Position numbers and translations under genes: made by a program
Source of the DNA: JBAYIE01 sp965279165
Lineage (GTDB): Bacteria; Bacteroidota; Bacteroidia; UKL13-3
DNA: 64,000 nucleotides
Assembly (NCBI GenBank): GCA_965279165.1
Contig: OZ257140.1
Coordinates: forward strand, 2,294,001-2,358,000
Direction: 5' to 3'
In this document: piece after piece, positions 46,373 through 56,600 of the stretch
Layout of the letters: each line of letters begins with the position of its first letter
How positions within the stretch are numbered: the stretch's first letter is position 1
Notes under the pieces: model-generated
Seen by the model: only the letters and a program-made list of their open reading frames with translations
What the model was told of the DNA's origin: nothing
The model's database searches: none

Positions 46373-48079
46373 CTACTTTAATTTGTTCATTTCAGCCTTA
46401 ACGAATTCCATCAAAGCTCTAATATTTTTTGTAGAAAAATCAAATTCTATTCCTGCTGTTTTGTAAATTTCACCTATGGTTTTTGTATATCCAAGCTGTA
46501 AAGCTGCCTTATATTGTTTTAATCCTTCTTGCTTGTTTTGCATGTAATTTCGCCAAACTCCTAAAGCTCCTAATTGAGCCATACCATATTCTATATAGTA
46601 AAAAGGCACTTCAAAAATATGCAATTGTTTTTGCCATGATATTTCTTGAAAATCTTCTAAGCCACTCCAATCCGTTATTCCGGTTCCAAATTCTTTGCTT
46701 AATTGAATCCATTGTTTTTTTCTATCGTCTGCCTGATGATTCGGATGGGTATAAATCCAGTGTTGGAATTTATCAACCAATGCAATCCATGGAAGTATTT
46801 TAATTATTCCTTCTAAGTGTTCTTCTTTTGCCCTTATTAAATCCGCAGGGTTTTTATAAAAGGCATCCTGTCCTTCGTAACTCAGTAATTCCATACTCAT
46901 AGAAGCCAGTTCAGCAACTTCACTTGGACAATTCTTAAAAGAGGATAATTCGAGATCCTTGCAAAGGAAGGAGTGTACCGCATGCCCGCTTTCATGAACC
47001 ATTGTTTCAACATCCCTTGTCGAACTCGCAGCATTCATGAAAATAAACGGAACATTAGTTTCCGCCATAGGATAATTGTAACCTCCGGGAGCTTTACCTT
47101 TTCTGGATTCGAGATCCAGTCTCTCCATATTATCCATGGTTTCTATACACCATGCAAAATACTCGTCTACCTTTTTCAAGCAATGGATTGTTTTATCCAA
47201 TAAATCGGCACCACTTGTAAAGGGTTCTAGTGCTTCTCTGTTTTTTGTATCTACTTCCATATCCCAGGGACGTAAAGTGTCAACACCGAGTTCTGTTTTT
47301 CGCTTTTCAGTTAATTGTTTAACTAAAGGAATAACTTCTTGTTGAATGGAATCATGAAAAGCATAACAATCCTCAGGTCTATAATCAAATCGTCCAAGAG
47401 CAGCAAACATATAATCTCTGAAGTTGGCAAAACCTGCATTGATGGCTACCTGGTTTCTCAATGATAAAAGTTTTTGGAATAAATTATCCAATTCATCTGC
47501 ATGCTGTTTCCGCTTCTCATTAATTTTTCTGAATGCTTCTTCCCGGATATTTCTGTCAGGATTTTTTAGGTAATTAGATGCTTGCTGTAAAGTTAATTCC
47601 TTACCTTCCATTTCAACCATCATCGATCCAACGATTGATCCGTATTTCTGCGACTCAGTCTGGATTTCAGAAATTAGTGGAATATTTTCTTCTCTGAAAA
47701 TTTCTATCTCTTTTTTGATTCCACGCAGGTATATAAAGTATTTATCTGCATCTAATTCTTCTATAAAAGAACTTTCGATTAGCTTCCTGTTAAGTGAATC
47801 TGAATATGGTGCAATTTTAGGTTCTATCTCCGATACAAAAAACAGATATTGCTTTTCCAACTCGGAGTTGGTTGTATCACATGTCATTCTTACATATCGC
47901 CATGCTAAATTCTCGCTTATAAACGCTTCCAATTCGCTTCTCTGACGTAACCAGATTTCTAATTCTTCTTTCGAATTAATTTCTCTTTCAAAAAGTTGTT
48001 TGAAAAAGGGTTCAATAGCATCCCAATTATCAATTTTTAATTTATCAGGAATAAAGCGGTGGTGTTTTATAACAATCAT
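46373..48079 (-). CDS. M3 family oligoendopeptidase (zinc metallopeptidase)
   Basis: The 568-residue protein has the zinc-binding HESGH motif at H362-E363-H366 and the third ligand E390 in SEVAELASM, 24 residues after the second His, as in thimet/PepF-type peptidases. Length and the N-terminal helical region fit the M3 oligoendopeptidase subgroup often named 'M3 family, not PepF'. It lacks a signal peptide, so it should act in the cytoplasm on short peptides. It is first of a two-gene minus-strand operon with the FAH-family gene. The upstream region carries the alanine dehydrogenase terminator. Confidence 0.93.
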   Translation of the reverse strand: MIVIKHHRFIPDKLKIDNWDAIEPFFKQLFEREINSKEELEIWLRQRSELEAFISENLAWRYVRMTCDTTNSELEKQYLFFVSEIEPKIAPYSDSLNRKLIESSFIEELDADKYFIYLRGIKKEIEIFREENIPLISEIQTESQKYGSIVGSMMVEMEGKELTLQQASNYLKNPDRNIREEAFRKINEKRKQHADELDNLFQKLLSLRNQVAINAGFANFRDYMFAALGRFDYRPEDCYAFHDSIQQEVIPLVKQLTEKRKTELGVDTLRPWDMEVDTKNREALEPFTSGADLLDKTIHCLKKVDEYFAWCIETMDNMERLDLESRKGKAPGGYNYPMAETNVPFIFMNAASSTRDVETMVHESGHAVHSFLCKDLELSSFKNCPSEVAELASMSMELLSYEGQDAFYKNPADLIRAKEEHLEGIIKILPWIALVDKFQHWIYTHPNHQADDRKKQWIQLSKEFGTGITDWSGLEDFQEISWQKQLHIFEVPFYYIEYGMAQLGALGVWRNYMQNKQEGLKQYKAALQLGYTKTIGEIYKTAGIEFDFSTKNIRALMEFVKAEMNKLK

Positions 48080-48127
48080 GAAGTTTAATTAAAGAGTGAG
48101 AAGCAAGTTTAGTATACTTCAGCCAAA

Positions 48128-48162
48128 TAAAAAAAGACAACCTTTTGAGTTGTCTTTTTTTT
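48128..48162 (-). terminator. Rho-independent terminator after alanine dehydrogenase
   Basis: GACAAC (48136-48141) pairs with GTTGTC (48149-48154) around a seven-base loop. It is flanked by an A-tract (48128-48135) and a T-tract (48155-48162), which extend the stem and would make it work in both directions. It lies 22 bp past the ald stop and just upstream of the M3 peptidase gene. Confidence 0.85.
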
Positions 48163-48183
48163 AGAGAAGTTTTCGGTATAGAT

Positions 48184-49299
48184 TTATTTTAATACCTCAC
48201 TTACATCGGTATATTTTAATTTAAAGGCATCTGAAACGCCTTTGTATACTACCTTTCCATCCACAACATTCAATCCAAGTTTTAATTCCGGATTTTCTGC
48301 ACAAGCTTTTTTCCATCCTTTATTGGCAAGTTGTAAAGCATAAGGCAAAGTTGCGTTTGTTAAAGCAAGCGTAGAAGTATAAGGAACCGCACCCGGCATA
48401 TTTGCCACACAATAATGAATTACTTCATCAATTACATAAATTGGATCTTCATGGGTTGTAGCTTTCGATGTTTCAAAACATCCACCTTGGTCAATTGCAA
48501 CGTCAACCATTACAGTACCGGGTTTCATTGTTTTTAACATATCGCGGGTTATAAGCGATGGTGCTTTTGCACCCGGGATTAATACTGCTCCAATAATTAA
48601 ATCAGCAGTTTTTATTGCTTCACGTACATTGTATTCGTTTGAATAAACTGTTTTGCAGTTTTTATCTAATAAGTCATCTAATTGACGTAATCTAGGCAAT
48701 GAAATATCCATTAAAGTTACATCAGCACCTAATCCTGCCGCCATTTTAGCAGCTTGGGTTCCAACAATACCTCCACCCAATACCAATACATTAGCTGGAC
48801 GAACACCTGGAACGCCACCCAATAAAATACCTCTTCCACCCATTGGTTTCTCTAGGTATTTTGCTCCTTCTTGCACACTCATTCTACCTGCTACTTCACT
48901 CATTGGAACCAGCAATGGTAATGAACGATCAGCTTTTTCAACTGTTTCATAAGCCAAACAAACTGCTTTGCTTTTAATCATGGCTTTGGTAAGTGGCTCA
49001 TAACTTGCAAAGTGAAAATAAGTGAAAAGCAATTGGCCTTCTTTTATCAAATTGTATTCTTGTTTGATAGGCTCTTTCACCTTAATAATCATTTCGGCTT
49101 TTTTGTACACATCCTGAATGGTGCTAAGCATGCTAGCTCCGGCTTTTTTGTATTCAGCATCACTAAAGCCACTGCCATTTCCTGCAGAGGTTTGAACAAA
49201 TACTTTGTGGCCTGCTTTGGTAAATGCAGAAACTCCGGCAGGAGTTAAACCAACACGATTTTCATTATTTTTAATTTCTTTTGGTACACCAATGATCAT
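48184..49299 (-). CDS. ald: Alanine dehydrogenase
   Basis: The 371-residue length is standard for NAD-dependent L-alanine dehydrogenase (L-alanine + NAD + H2O to pyruvate + NH3 + NADH). The N-terminus MIIGVPKEIKNNENRVGLTP, the substrate-site region LFTYFHFA, the Rossmann motif VLGGGIVGTQAAKMA and MPGAVPYTSTLALTNATLPY are all diagnostic. It stands alone between two terminators, so it is monocistronic. The soluble enzyme links amino-acid catabolism to pyruvate. The related PntA transhydrogenase alpha subunit is excluded by length and by the C-terminal ALD motifs. Confidence 0.96.
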   Translation of the reverse strand: MIIGVPKEIKNNENRVGLTPAGVSAFTKAGHKVFVQTSAGNGSGFSDAEYKKAGASMLSTIQDVYKKAEMIIKVKEPIKQEYNLIKEGQLLFTYFHFASYEPLTKAMIKSKAVCLAYETVEKADRSLPLLVPMSEVAGRMSVQEGAKYLEKPMGGRGILLGGVPGVRPANVLVLGGGIVGTQAAKMAAGLGADVTLMDISLPRLRQLDDLLDKNCKTVYSNEYNVREAIKTADLIIGAVLIPGAKAPSLITRDMLKTMKPGTVMVDVAIDQGGCFETSKATTHEDPIYVIDEVIHYCVANMPGAVPYTSTLALTNATLPYALQLANKGWKKACAENPELKLGLNVVDGKVVYKGVSDAFKLKYTDVSEVLK

Positions 49300-49323
49300 A
49301 ATTTTTGTTTATTAAAAGGAGGG

Positions 49324-49352
49324 CAAAAATAACATTATAGGTCTAAAACAAA
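49324..49352 (-). promoter_or_regulatory. Putative Bacteroidota-type promoter for ald
   Basis: On the minus strand TATTTTTG (49331-49324) matches TAnnTTTG and TTTG (49352-49349) lies 17 bp upstream of it. The -7 box is 24 bp from the ATG. The spacing is slightly short for the consensus, so this is a pattern match only. Confidence 0.4.
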
Positions 49353-49375
49353 AATCCCCCTTAAAAAGGGGGATT
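49353..49375 (-). terminator. Rho-independent terminator after the DUF1573 pair
   Basis: AATCCCCC (49353-49360) pairs perfectly with GGGGGATT (49368-49375) over a seven-base loop. On the minus strand it is followed by a run of five T. It starts 9 bp past the stop of the downstream DUF1573 gene. Confidence 0.85.
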
Positions 49376-49384
49376 TAAATGTGG

Positions 49385-49816
49385 TTATTCAATTCCTTGA
49401 TTCCTGACAGGAGATTGTGGTTCGATAGGCGTTGCTTCTACCTCTCCCTTAAATCGTAAGGTGATTTCAGGGGTGGTTGCATTCGATTTAACGGATATAG
49501 ATTTTTCGAAATGACCAGGTCTTGCGTACGAATTAAATACAGCTTTTACTTTTGAAGTTGCACCCGGAGCAATTGGTTCTTTCGGCCATTCAGGTGTAGT
49601 ACAACCACAAGATGGCTGTACCGTGCTTAGTACCAATGGGGCTTTCCCGGTATTGGTAAACTTATACTCGTAAACCGCCATGGTTCCTTCTTTGATTTTA
49701 CCGAAATCGTGTTCCGTTGTCTCAAATTTTATTTCTGCTTTTGGTTCTGTTTTATCCTGGGCAAATAAATAAGTGCCCGACAAAAGCAGAAGTAAAGTAA
49801 ATAGTATGTTCTTCAT
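49385..49816 (-). CDS. Exported DUF1573 domain protein (downstream copy)
   Basis: The 143-residue protein starts with a signal peptide (MKNILFTLLLLLSGTYLFAQ) cut after the AQ-type site. The mature part is one DUF1573 domain: EHDFGKIKEGT, then YKFTNTGKAPL, the motif SCGCTTPEWPKEPI, and KAVFNS. This Ig-like (ASPM/Hydin-related) fold is common in Bacteroidota periplasmic proteins of unknown function. It follows its paralogue by 14 bp and shares its terminator, so the two form an operon. Confidence 0.88.
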   Translation of the reverse strand: MKNILFTLLLLLSGTYLFAQDKTEPKAEIKFETTEHDFGKIKEGTMAVYEYKFTNTGKAPLVLSTVQPSCGCTTPEWPKEPIAPGATSKVKAVFNSYARPGHFEKSISVKSNATTPEITLRFKGEVEATPIEPQSPVRNQGIE

Positions 49817-49830
49817 TAGATTATGTGACC

Positions 49831-50271
49831 TTATTTCTTCTCTAACAACTGTGGATTGATATATTCAGGAGCTTTAACTTCTCCTTTTATCGTAAGTATA
49901 GTGGTAGGTTTCTTTCCATTCGACTCAACCGTAACTTGCTTTGTAAATGGTCCAACACTTGCAGCGTTGTAAGTTGCTTTCACAAAACCTTTACCACCTT
50001 TTTTAATTGGTTCTTTGGTCCATTCAGGCGTTGTGCATCCACAAGATGCTGACGCTCTGGTTACTATCAAAGATTCTTTGCCACCATTTTTAAAGGTAAA
50101 CGTAAAAGAAGCGGGAGTTCCTTGGGGTATCACACCAAAATCATGTATTTCTTTGTCGAAAACGATTTCTGCTTGGTTTTTGTTTTCTGTAGGCGCTTCA
50201 CCTGCAGCGGTTTGTGCATAAGCTGTAATACCCGAAACAGCTATTATGGCGGTAATAATGAACTTTTTCAT
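49831..50271 (-). CDS. Exported DUF1573 domain protein (upstream copy)
   Basis: I place the start at the ATG giving MKKFIITAIIAVSGITAYAQ, a clear signal peptide (146 residues). The frame is open to 50358, but the extra 29 residues before that Met do not look like part of a secreted protein. The DUF1573 domain has EIHDFGVIPQGTPASF, TFKNGGKESL and SCGCTTPEWTKEPI. It is paralogous to the next gene, and its basic C-terminal tail differs from the acidic tail of the neighbour. Function is unknown. Confidence 0.87.
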   Translation of the reverse strand: MKKFIITAIIAVSGITAYAQTAAGEAPTENKNQAEIVFDKEIHDFGVIPQGTPASFTFTFKNGGKESLIVTRASASCGCTTPEWTKEPIKKGGKGFVKATYNAASVGPFTKQVTVESNGKKPTTILTIKGEVKAPEYINPQLLEKK

Positions 50272-50434
50272 ATGTGTTTTTAAAATATTATACGTGTTGT
50301 TAATCAAATACTGTTCCAAAAAATCTTCAGTGACCAGCAAATATAGGAAGCAATGCAATATTAATAAACCTAACTGACATAAATGTTTCTTAAATTAATT
50401 TTTTTCAACATAGAATATTTAAGGCAAGGGATTA

Positions 50435-50442
50435 TATATTTG
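50435..50442 (+). promoter_or_regulatory. Putative -7 box (TAnnTTTG) for the 2-oxoacid dehydrogenase gene
   Basis: TATATTTG matches the Bacteroidota -7 consensus 16 bp before the ATG. No convincing TTTG -33 element is seen at the usual distance, so confidence is low. If it is used, the transcript would begin close to or within the hairpin at 50442-50458 and be nearly leaderless. Confidence 0.4.
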
Positions 50443-50458
50443 GCAATTATAAATTGCC
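50442..50458 (+). promoter_or_regulatory. Perfect hairpin directly abutting the E1 start codon
   Basis: GGCAATT (50442-50448) and AATTGCC (50452-50458) form a perfect 7-bp stem with a 3-base loop, and the ATG begins at the next base. It could be an operator or an RNA hairpin affecting initiation; a second in-frame ATG at 50465 would escape it. Confidence 0.55.
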
Positions 50459-52876
50459 ATGGGTATGGGTAAAACGGAGGGTGCCAAATTAACAATAGAA
50501 GATTTCAGGAATGCTGTTCTTGGAGATTATGAAACCGCATGCCGTAGCCGACACGCAAGTTTATTGGGTCGCAAAGAAGTGCTTACCGGAAAAGCTAAAT
50601 TCGGTATTTTTGGTGATGGCAAGGAATTGCCCCAATTAGCCATGGCAAAAGCGTTTAAAAACGGGGATTTTCGTTCCGGTTATTACCGCGACCAAACTTT
50701 TATGATGGCTATCGGACAACATTCTGTGCAGGAATTTTTTGCACAATTGTATGCCCATACCGATCAGGAAGCCGAACCTGCCAGTGCAGGTCGTATGATG
50801 AACGGACATTTTGGGACAAGAAGTCTGGAGAATGACGGAGCTTGGAAATCATTGAAAAACCAGAAAAACTCGTCTTCTGATATATCACCAACTGCCGGTC
50901 AGATGTTACGTTTGGTAGGATTGGCACATGCCTCAAAGTATTATCGCCAAAATGCAGATATTTTAAAAGTCAATGATTTTTCGGATAATGGGAATGAAAT
51001 TGCATGGGGCACAATCGGGAATGCCTCTTCTAGTGAGGGTCATTTTTTTGAGGCAATCAATGCCGGAGGAGTCTTACAGATTCCTATGATAGTTTCGGTT
51101 TGGGATGATGCTTTTGGTATTTCGGTGCCGGCAAAATACCAAACAACCAAGGAAAATATTTCCGAAATATTGAAGGGATTTCAACGCGATAAGAAAGGCG
51201 AAGGATATAATATCTATACGGTTAATGGTTGGGATTATCCTGAATTATGCAGGGTTTATGAAGAAGCAGCATCGATTGCAAGAGAAAAACATATTCCGGC
51301 ATTAATCCATGTAAGAGAATTAACACAACCACAAGGACATTCAACATCCGGCTCCCACGAAAGGTATAAATCGCCGGAACGTTTGGCCTGGGAGGTTGAA
51401 TATGATTGTATAAAGAAGTTTAAAGAATGGATTATTTCCAATGGAATCGCCACCGAAAGCGAATTGGATTCCATGGATGCTGACGCTAAAAAATATGTCA
51501 ATAACGCTAAAAAGGCTGCCTGGGAAGCTTATTTAACACCAATTAAAAAGGAGGTAGAAGAAGCATCGGGATATATTCGGGCACTTGGATCTGCCACATC
51601 TTACCAAGAATCATTGGATTCAATAGCAGATAATTTAGCTGGTACTTCTGAACCAATACGAAAAGATATTGGGGTGGCTTTGCATAAAGCATTGCGAATT
51701 ACGATGCACGAAAATAATTCGGAACGAGAAGCGCTGATTGCCTTTAAAAAGCAATTTGAATTGCTGAATTATGATCGGTACAATTCTAATTTGTACAGTC
51801 AATCCAATGAGTCGGCCTTAAAAATTGAAGAAATAAAACCTGCCTATAGCGAGGGCAGTAAAATGGTGGATGGCAGGGAAATAATGCAAGCCTTTTTTGA
51901 CCTTGCTTTGGCACGCGACCCAAGGGTTTTTGCGTTTGGTGAAGATGTTGGTAAGATTGGTGATGTAAACCAGGGATTTGCAGGATTACAAGATAAATAC
52001 GGAGAAAATCGGGTATTTGATACCGGAATACGCGAATTGACTATCATCGGACAAGGTATTGGAGCTGCTTTGCGTGGACTCAGACCAATTGCAGAAATTC
52101 AATACCTGGATTATTTGTTATATGGATTACAACCATTAAGTGATGATTTAGCAACATTGCAGTACCGCACTAAAGGAGGACAAAAGGCCCCATTAATTGT
52201 TCGGACTCGCGGACATCGCCTAGAAGGTATTTGGCATTCAGGGTCGCCCATCGGAATGATTATAAATGCCATTCGGGGAATGCATGTGCTTGTTCCAAGA
52301 GACATGACCCAAGCTGCAGGATTCTATAATACCATGCTACAAAGCGATGAACCTGCTTTGATTATTGAATGTTTAAATGGTTACCGGTTAAAGGAAAAAT
52401 TACCGGATAATTTAGGGGTATATACGGTTCCATTGGGAAAACCTGAAATATTGACAGAAGGAAATGATGTAACAATCGTAAGCTATGGTTCAACTTTACG
52501 GGTTATTGAAGATGCAATCAAACAGTTATCCGAATTGGGAATTAGTTGTGAATTGATTGATGTGCAATCGCTTTTGCCGTTTGATATACACCACCGTATT
52601 GTTGACTCTTTAAAGAAAACCAATAAACTGGTTGTGATTGATGAAGATGTTCCGGGAGGAGCGAGTGCATACATCATGCAACAGATACTCGAAACCCAGG
52701 ATGGATACAAGTATTTGGATGCAAAACCTTTAACCATCACTTCGAAAGAACATCGTCCGGCTTATGGTACCGACGGAGATTATTTCAGTAAACCAAATGC
52801 AGAAAATATTTTTGATGCCATCGCGGATATGATGCATGCTTATAATCCTCAGGTATTCCCTAAATTAATGCACTAA
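50459..52876 (+). CDS. 2-oxoacid dehydrogenase E1 component, fused alpha and beta subunits
   Basis: The 805-residue protein joins an E1 alpha domain (about 1-450) to an E1 beta domain (about 470-805). The alpha half has the thiamine-diphosphate region GTIGNASSSEGHFFEA with a later DD-AF-GIS segment, where the usual GDG is replaced by GNA, and the active-site loop HSTSGSHERYKS. The beta half has FAFGEDVG, the dimer region EIQYLDYL, and GHRLEGIWHSGSP. It decarboxylates a 2-oxoacid, most likely a branched-chain acid or pyruvate, and passes the acyl group to E2 lipoyl. No E2 or E3 gene is nearby. Fused E1 genes of this type are common in Bacteroidota. Substrate is inferred only. Confidence 0.93.
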   Translation: MGMGKTEGAKLTIEDFRNAVLGDYETACRSRHASLLGRKEVLTGKAKFGIFGDGKELPQLAMAKAFKNGDFRSGYYRDQTFMMAIGQHSVQEFFAQLYAHTDQEAEPASAGRMMNGHFGTRSLENDGAWKSLKNQKNSSSDISPTAGQMLRLVGLAHASKYYRQNADILKVNDFSDNGNEIAWGTIGNASSSEGHFFEAINAGGVLQIPMIVSVWDDAFGISVPAKYQTTKENISEILKGFQRDKKGEGYNIYTVNGWDYPELCRVYEEAASIAREKHIPALIHVRELTQPQGHSTSGSHERYKSPERLAWEVEYDCIKKFKEWIISNGIATESELDSMDADAKKYVNNAKKAAWEAYLTPIKKEVEEASGYIRALGSATSYQESLDSIADNLAGTSEPIRKDIGVALHKALRITMHENNSEREALIAFKKQFELLNYDRYNSNLYSQSNESALKIEEIKPAYSEGSKMVDGREIMQAFFDLALARDPRVFAFGEDVGKIGDVNQGFAGLQDKYGENRVFDTGIRELTIIGQGIGAALRGLRPIAEIQYLDYLLYGLQPLSDDLATLQYRTKGGQKAPLIVRTRGHRLEGIWHSGSPIGMIINAIRGMHVLVPRDMTQAAGFYNTMLQSDEPALIIECLNGYRLKEKLPDNLGVYTVPLGKPEILTEGNDVTIVSYGSTLRVIEDAIKQLSELGISCELIDVQSLLPFDIHHRIVDSLKKTNKLVVIDEDVPGGASAYIMQQILETQDGYKYLDAKPLTITSKEHRPAYGTDGDYFSKPNAENIFDAIADMMHAYNPQVFPKLMH

Positions 52877-52892
52877 TCACGATACGGATTCA

Positions 52893-53600
52893 CTACTGCG
52901 CATTTAATTTATCGATGTCCTGTATAATTTGCATTCGGATATTTTGAATGGCTTCACTGAATAACTTATTGGTCATGCTTGGAACAGCCAGGGATCTATT
53001 GTTATACATGTTCGAGGACTTTCTGCTACTAATATCATTCTGATAGGTGCCAACCAACAAATTATTTTTATCGTATAATTTTATAACGATTGAAATTTCG
53101 GAAGTGTTGTTTGAAATCGGTATTCCAAGATACCAGGTAAAAAGCGGAATTGTTCCTAAATATACCAAAGGCTCGGCTGCAATTGGGGCAATAATGAATG
53201 CAGCAAGTGCCATTACATAAGATGCTTTGGCATAATTATTCAAGGTTGATTTTCCATTGAATTTAATAATCTCACCCTTCATCAAATAATCCGGTTTTTC
53301 CAACTTCCTGCTGATAGAACTAAATACAGCATTTACAGAAAAATCTGAAATAATAGCATTGGTAACTTCCAGGTTTAGTTCACCTGAAAGTGATTCTTGA
53401 TTTGTTACCGACAACCCAAGAAAAGGATTTTGTTTGTCCTCAAGTGGAGACGAGTCTATGAATTTTTCTACTTGAACTGATTTTTGAATGGTTTTCGGAC
53501 TAACATCTAAGGTTAATTTGGGTGAATACGATATAGTGGAACATGAAACCGTAAAAATTGAAACAACAGCAAGGGTATAAACAAATTTAAAGTGCTTCAT
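52893..53600 (-). CDS. Putative lipoprotein of unknown function
   Basis: The 235-residue protein has a lipoprotein signal peptide ending in the lipobox TVSC, with lipidated C20. A hydrophobic stretch near residues 128-160 (SYVMALAAFIIAPIAAEP) may be a membrane segment or buried core. I recognise no family with certainty; the layout suggests an outer-membrane-associated assembly or stress lipoprotein. It is convergent with the E1 gene (16 bp apart) and 68 bp downstream of the PKD protein gene on the same strand. Confidence 0.7.
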   Translation of the reverse strand: MKHFKFVYTLAVVSIFTVSCSTISYSPKLTLDVSPKTIQKSVQVEKFIDSSPLEDKQNPFLGLSVTNQESLSGELNLEVTNAIISDFSVNAVFSSISRKLEKPDYLMKGEIIKFNGKSTLNNYAKASYVMALAAFIIAPIAAEPLVYLGTIPLFTWYLGIPISNNTSEISIVIKLYDKNNLLVGTYQNDISSRKSSNMYNNRSLAVPSMTNKLFSEAIQNIRMQIIQDIDKLNAQ

Positions 53601-53668
53601 CTATAGATATATTAATTGGTAAGCTGACATGCAAGAGTCGATTAGTTTTTTTAAGACTAAATATCAAC

Positions 53669-56600
53669 TTAACGAACCACGCTAATTTTAATTATCCTTT
53701 CGGTTTGCTTTTTGTCAACGACTTTTAAAAAGTAAACACCTGAATTTAATCCGGCAAAATGTAACTCTCTGCTATCAATTTCATTTTTGTTAAATTTTAC
53801 CAGGATTTTCCCTTCCATACTTAATAATTGGGCTTCGCTAATGTTAGTAATATCTCCTGATAAGAATAATTTTTCGAAAGCCGGTTGCGGATAAACAACC
53901 AATTCGTTTAAGGTATTATTTTCGGACAAACCGGTTTTTGGAATAACGCGCACATTGATTTTTGTTGTGTCGCTATTGCATCCTAATGTATTGGATTCAC
54001 TAACCGAAACTGTTCCTCCGGCTGATGGTCCCCAATTTACGGTTGCTATATGGTTATTGGTTGAATGGGAGGAATCTCCTGTGATAATCCAATGGTAAAC
54101 GGATCCTGTATTTTGGATGGTGGAATATACTTTTGTACTGTGTCTAATGGCAAGGGTATCTCCTGTTATTTCGGGTAAGTTGGGTTTCTCCAACACCACT
54201 ACTTCTTTGGTGAATGAGTCCTTGCAAAATCGATCTGTTACAATTTTTAGTTGCACTAAAAAGGTGCCGGCATAAGGGAAATTAGCAACTAAATCCTCGC
54301 TATTAATCAGGGTGCCATCATCCAAATCCCATTTCGAAGTATAAGTACCGGAAGTGAGTTTTGTTTGGTTGGTAAAAACAAACGGTATACCTAGGCATTG
54401 GACCGAATCCTGCACAGTAAAATCTGCGATTGGGGATGGCAATACTTCCACATTTTTGATCATCGAATCCATACAACCCAAATTAGAAGTTATTTTCAGC
54501 TTAACTTGAAATGGACCACTGGAACCAAACACATAACTAGGAGAGGAGAATGTTGTTCCATTGCCATCACCAAAAGTCCATAGCTGCGAAATACTGCCAC
54601 TACTTATGGACGATTGATTTAAAAAGGTATAAATATTTCCTTTTAAACATTGTGTATTGTTATTTATAGTATAATTTACTGAAGGTGTTGGATTGATTTT
54701 GATGGTATCCGTTATTGAATCCTGGCATGCATTGGAAAGGGTGGTTGTAATTAATTTAACATAATGATTTCCTGATGTTAAATAGGAAGAGGCCGGGGGA
54801 TTGGTTAAAATGGAGGTATTCCCATTGCCTAATATCCAGAAATGAGACAATGCATCAGATCCTGCTGTAGATTGATTAGCATAGGTAAAACTATTTCCTT
54901 TTAAACATTGAATGGAGTCGGATGTAATGGTAAATTTAGCGATGGGCGAAATGTTTACGGCAAATGTTTTAGAGATAGAGTCAACGCAACCAAATAAGGT
55001 GGAAACTTTTAATTTGGCTACATAATTACCAATACTATTAAAGGATTTAGTTACAGAGGTAGCTGATTGAGAGGTGTCGCCATTGGAGAATAGCCAAATA
55101 TAATTTAAAGGATTATTTGATGTATCCACCGACTGATTAGTGAAAATGAACTGATTCCCTTTAAAACATTGGTTGTTGTTGTTAATGGAAAAATTGGGCT
55201 TAATTGCAGCTACATTTATGCGGGTAGTATCGCTAAATGTACAGCCGGTTTCTGTATCAGTTGCCCGTAACAAATAGGAAGTACCCTTGTTGGGAGTTGC
55301 ATTAAATTGGGTTAAAGTAACCAATACATTGTTTGTGTCCGGCAACACATACCACTTGTAATTATCGATAGCTGTGTCGGTTTGTAATACTTTAACCGAT
55401 AAGGTGTTCCCCAAGCTACAAAATGTTGTGTCTTTTGTAGTTGAAATCGGCAGAGCTTGCACTACTTCAACGGTATCATAAAATGTTTTGCTGCATATTC
55501 CGTTACTTGGCATGTCGATTACTAACTCAACCAAATATTTACCTGCACTGTTAAAATGTACTATTGGAGTATTCTGAACATTTAAATAAGTTTTAAATCC
55601 ATTTGCAAAAGTAAAATCATTTGGTTGGTTAGCAATTCGCCATCTAACAGAATGAAAAGTTTGGGTTGGAACAGTGAAGTTTTTTATATAAGATAGTTCC
55701 CATTTATTGCAATCCATCATTTTTTTCTGCATCGTAACTGAAGCACGTTGATATACTTTAATGCTAAATGCTTTTGTTATAAATCCTACATACGGACAAT
55801 GGTTATCTTCTGCAGTTATTGTAAATGTAAATGGTTGGTCGTTTGATCTGTTGGCAACACTATCCGGTGGTGTCCAGCAAAACGTGTAAGAATCTTCCCG
55901 TGGTCCGAAGGTATCTCTGTTTGCCGTATAATTGGGGGTAAAAGTTGCCCCGTATTTTTCGAGTGCATGATTCCAGCTTAAATAAGTTGTATCGGTTAAG
56001 TAATCGGTATCTTTTGCAGTTACGGTAAAACATAAGGTTGAACCCGCACAAATTTCAAAAGATGTTTTTGGCGACGATGTAGGAATACCTGCAGGTAAAG
56101 TTACCAATGTTGGTGCCTTGTTGTTGGATGAGGAAATAATATTTAAAGGAAAGTCCCGACGAATAATTCCCACCAAAACAGGATTGTTATTTATCTTACG
56201 GTATTGATCAACCCTTATGGCTATGGAGCCTAAAAACGGAAAGCTGGAAGGCTTAAAATAGAAATCACCATTAATCGGATTGCAGTTCATTCCATTGGGG
56301 TAAATCGGAAGTCCTGAAGAATAATTCATTGGCAGCATATAATCGTATGGCGGCGTATAAGCTACACTTGAATTGTATGCATTTAGCGATGGCGTGAAAC
56401 TATAAACCAATGAATCCTGATCCGCATCTATTGCTCCATGGTTGAAATTATAAACCGGCCCTGAGCTTATCGTAAAATTTGGATCATTGGTAAATTTTGC
56501 TGAATTGCAATTTGGATAAGTTGCAACACATCGATTCACCAAAGCATCGGTGTAATAATTGGAGTTATTTGCATTAAACGACTGCATATTCGGATTTCTG

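Noticed and set aside
46483..47945. Open frames opposite the M3 peptidase gene
   Set aside because: They are antisense to a well-supported enzyme with catalytic motifs in the sense frame.
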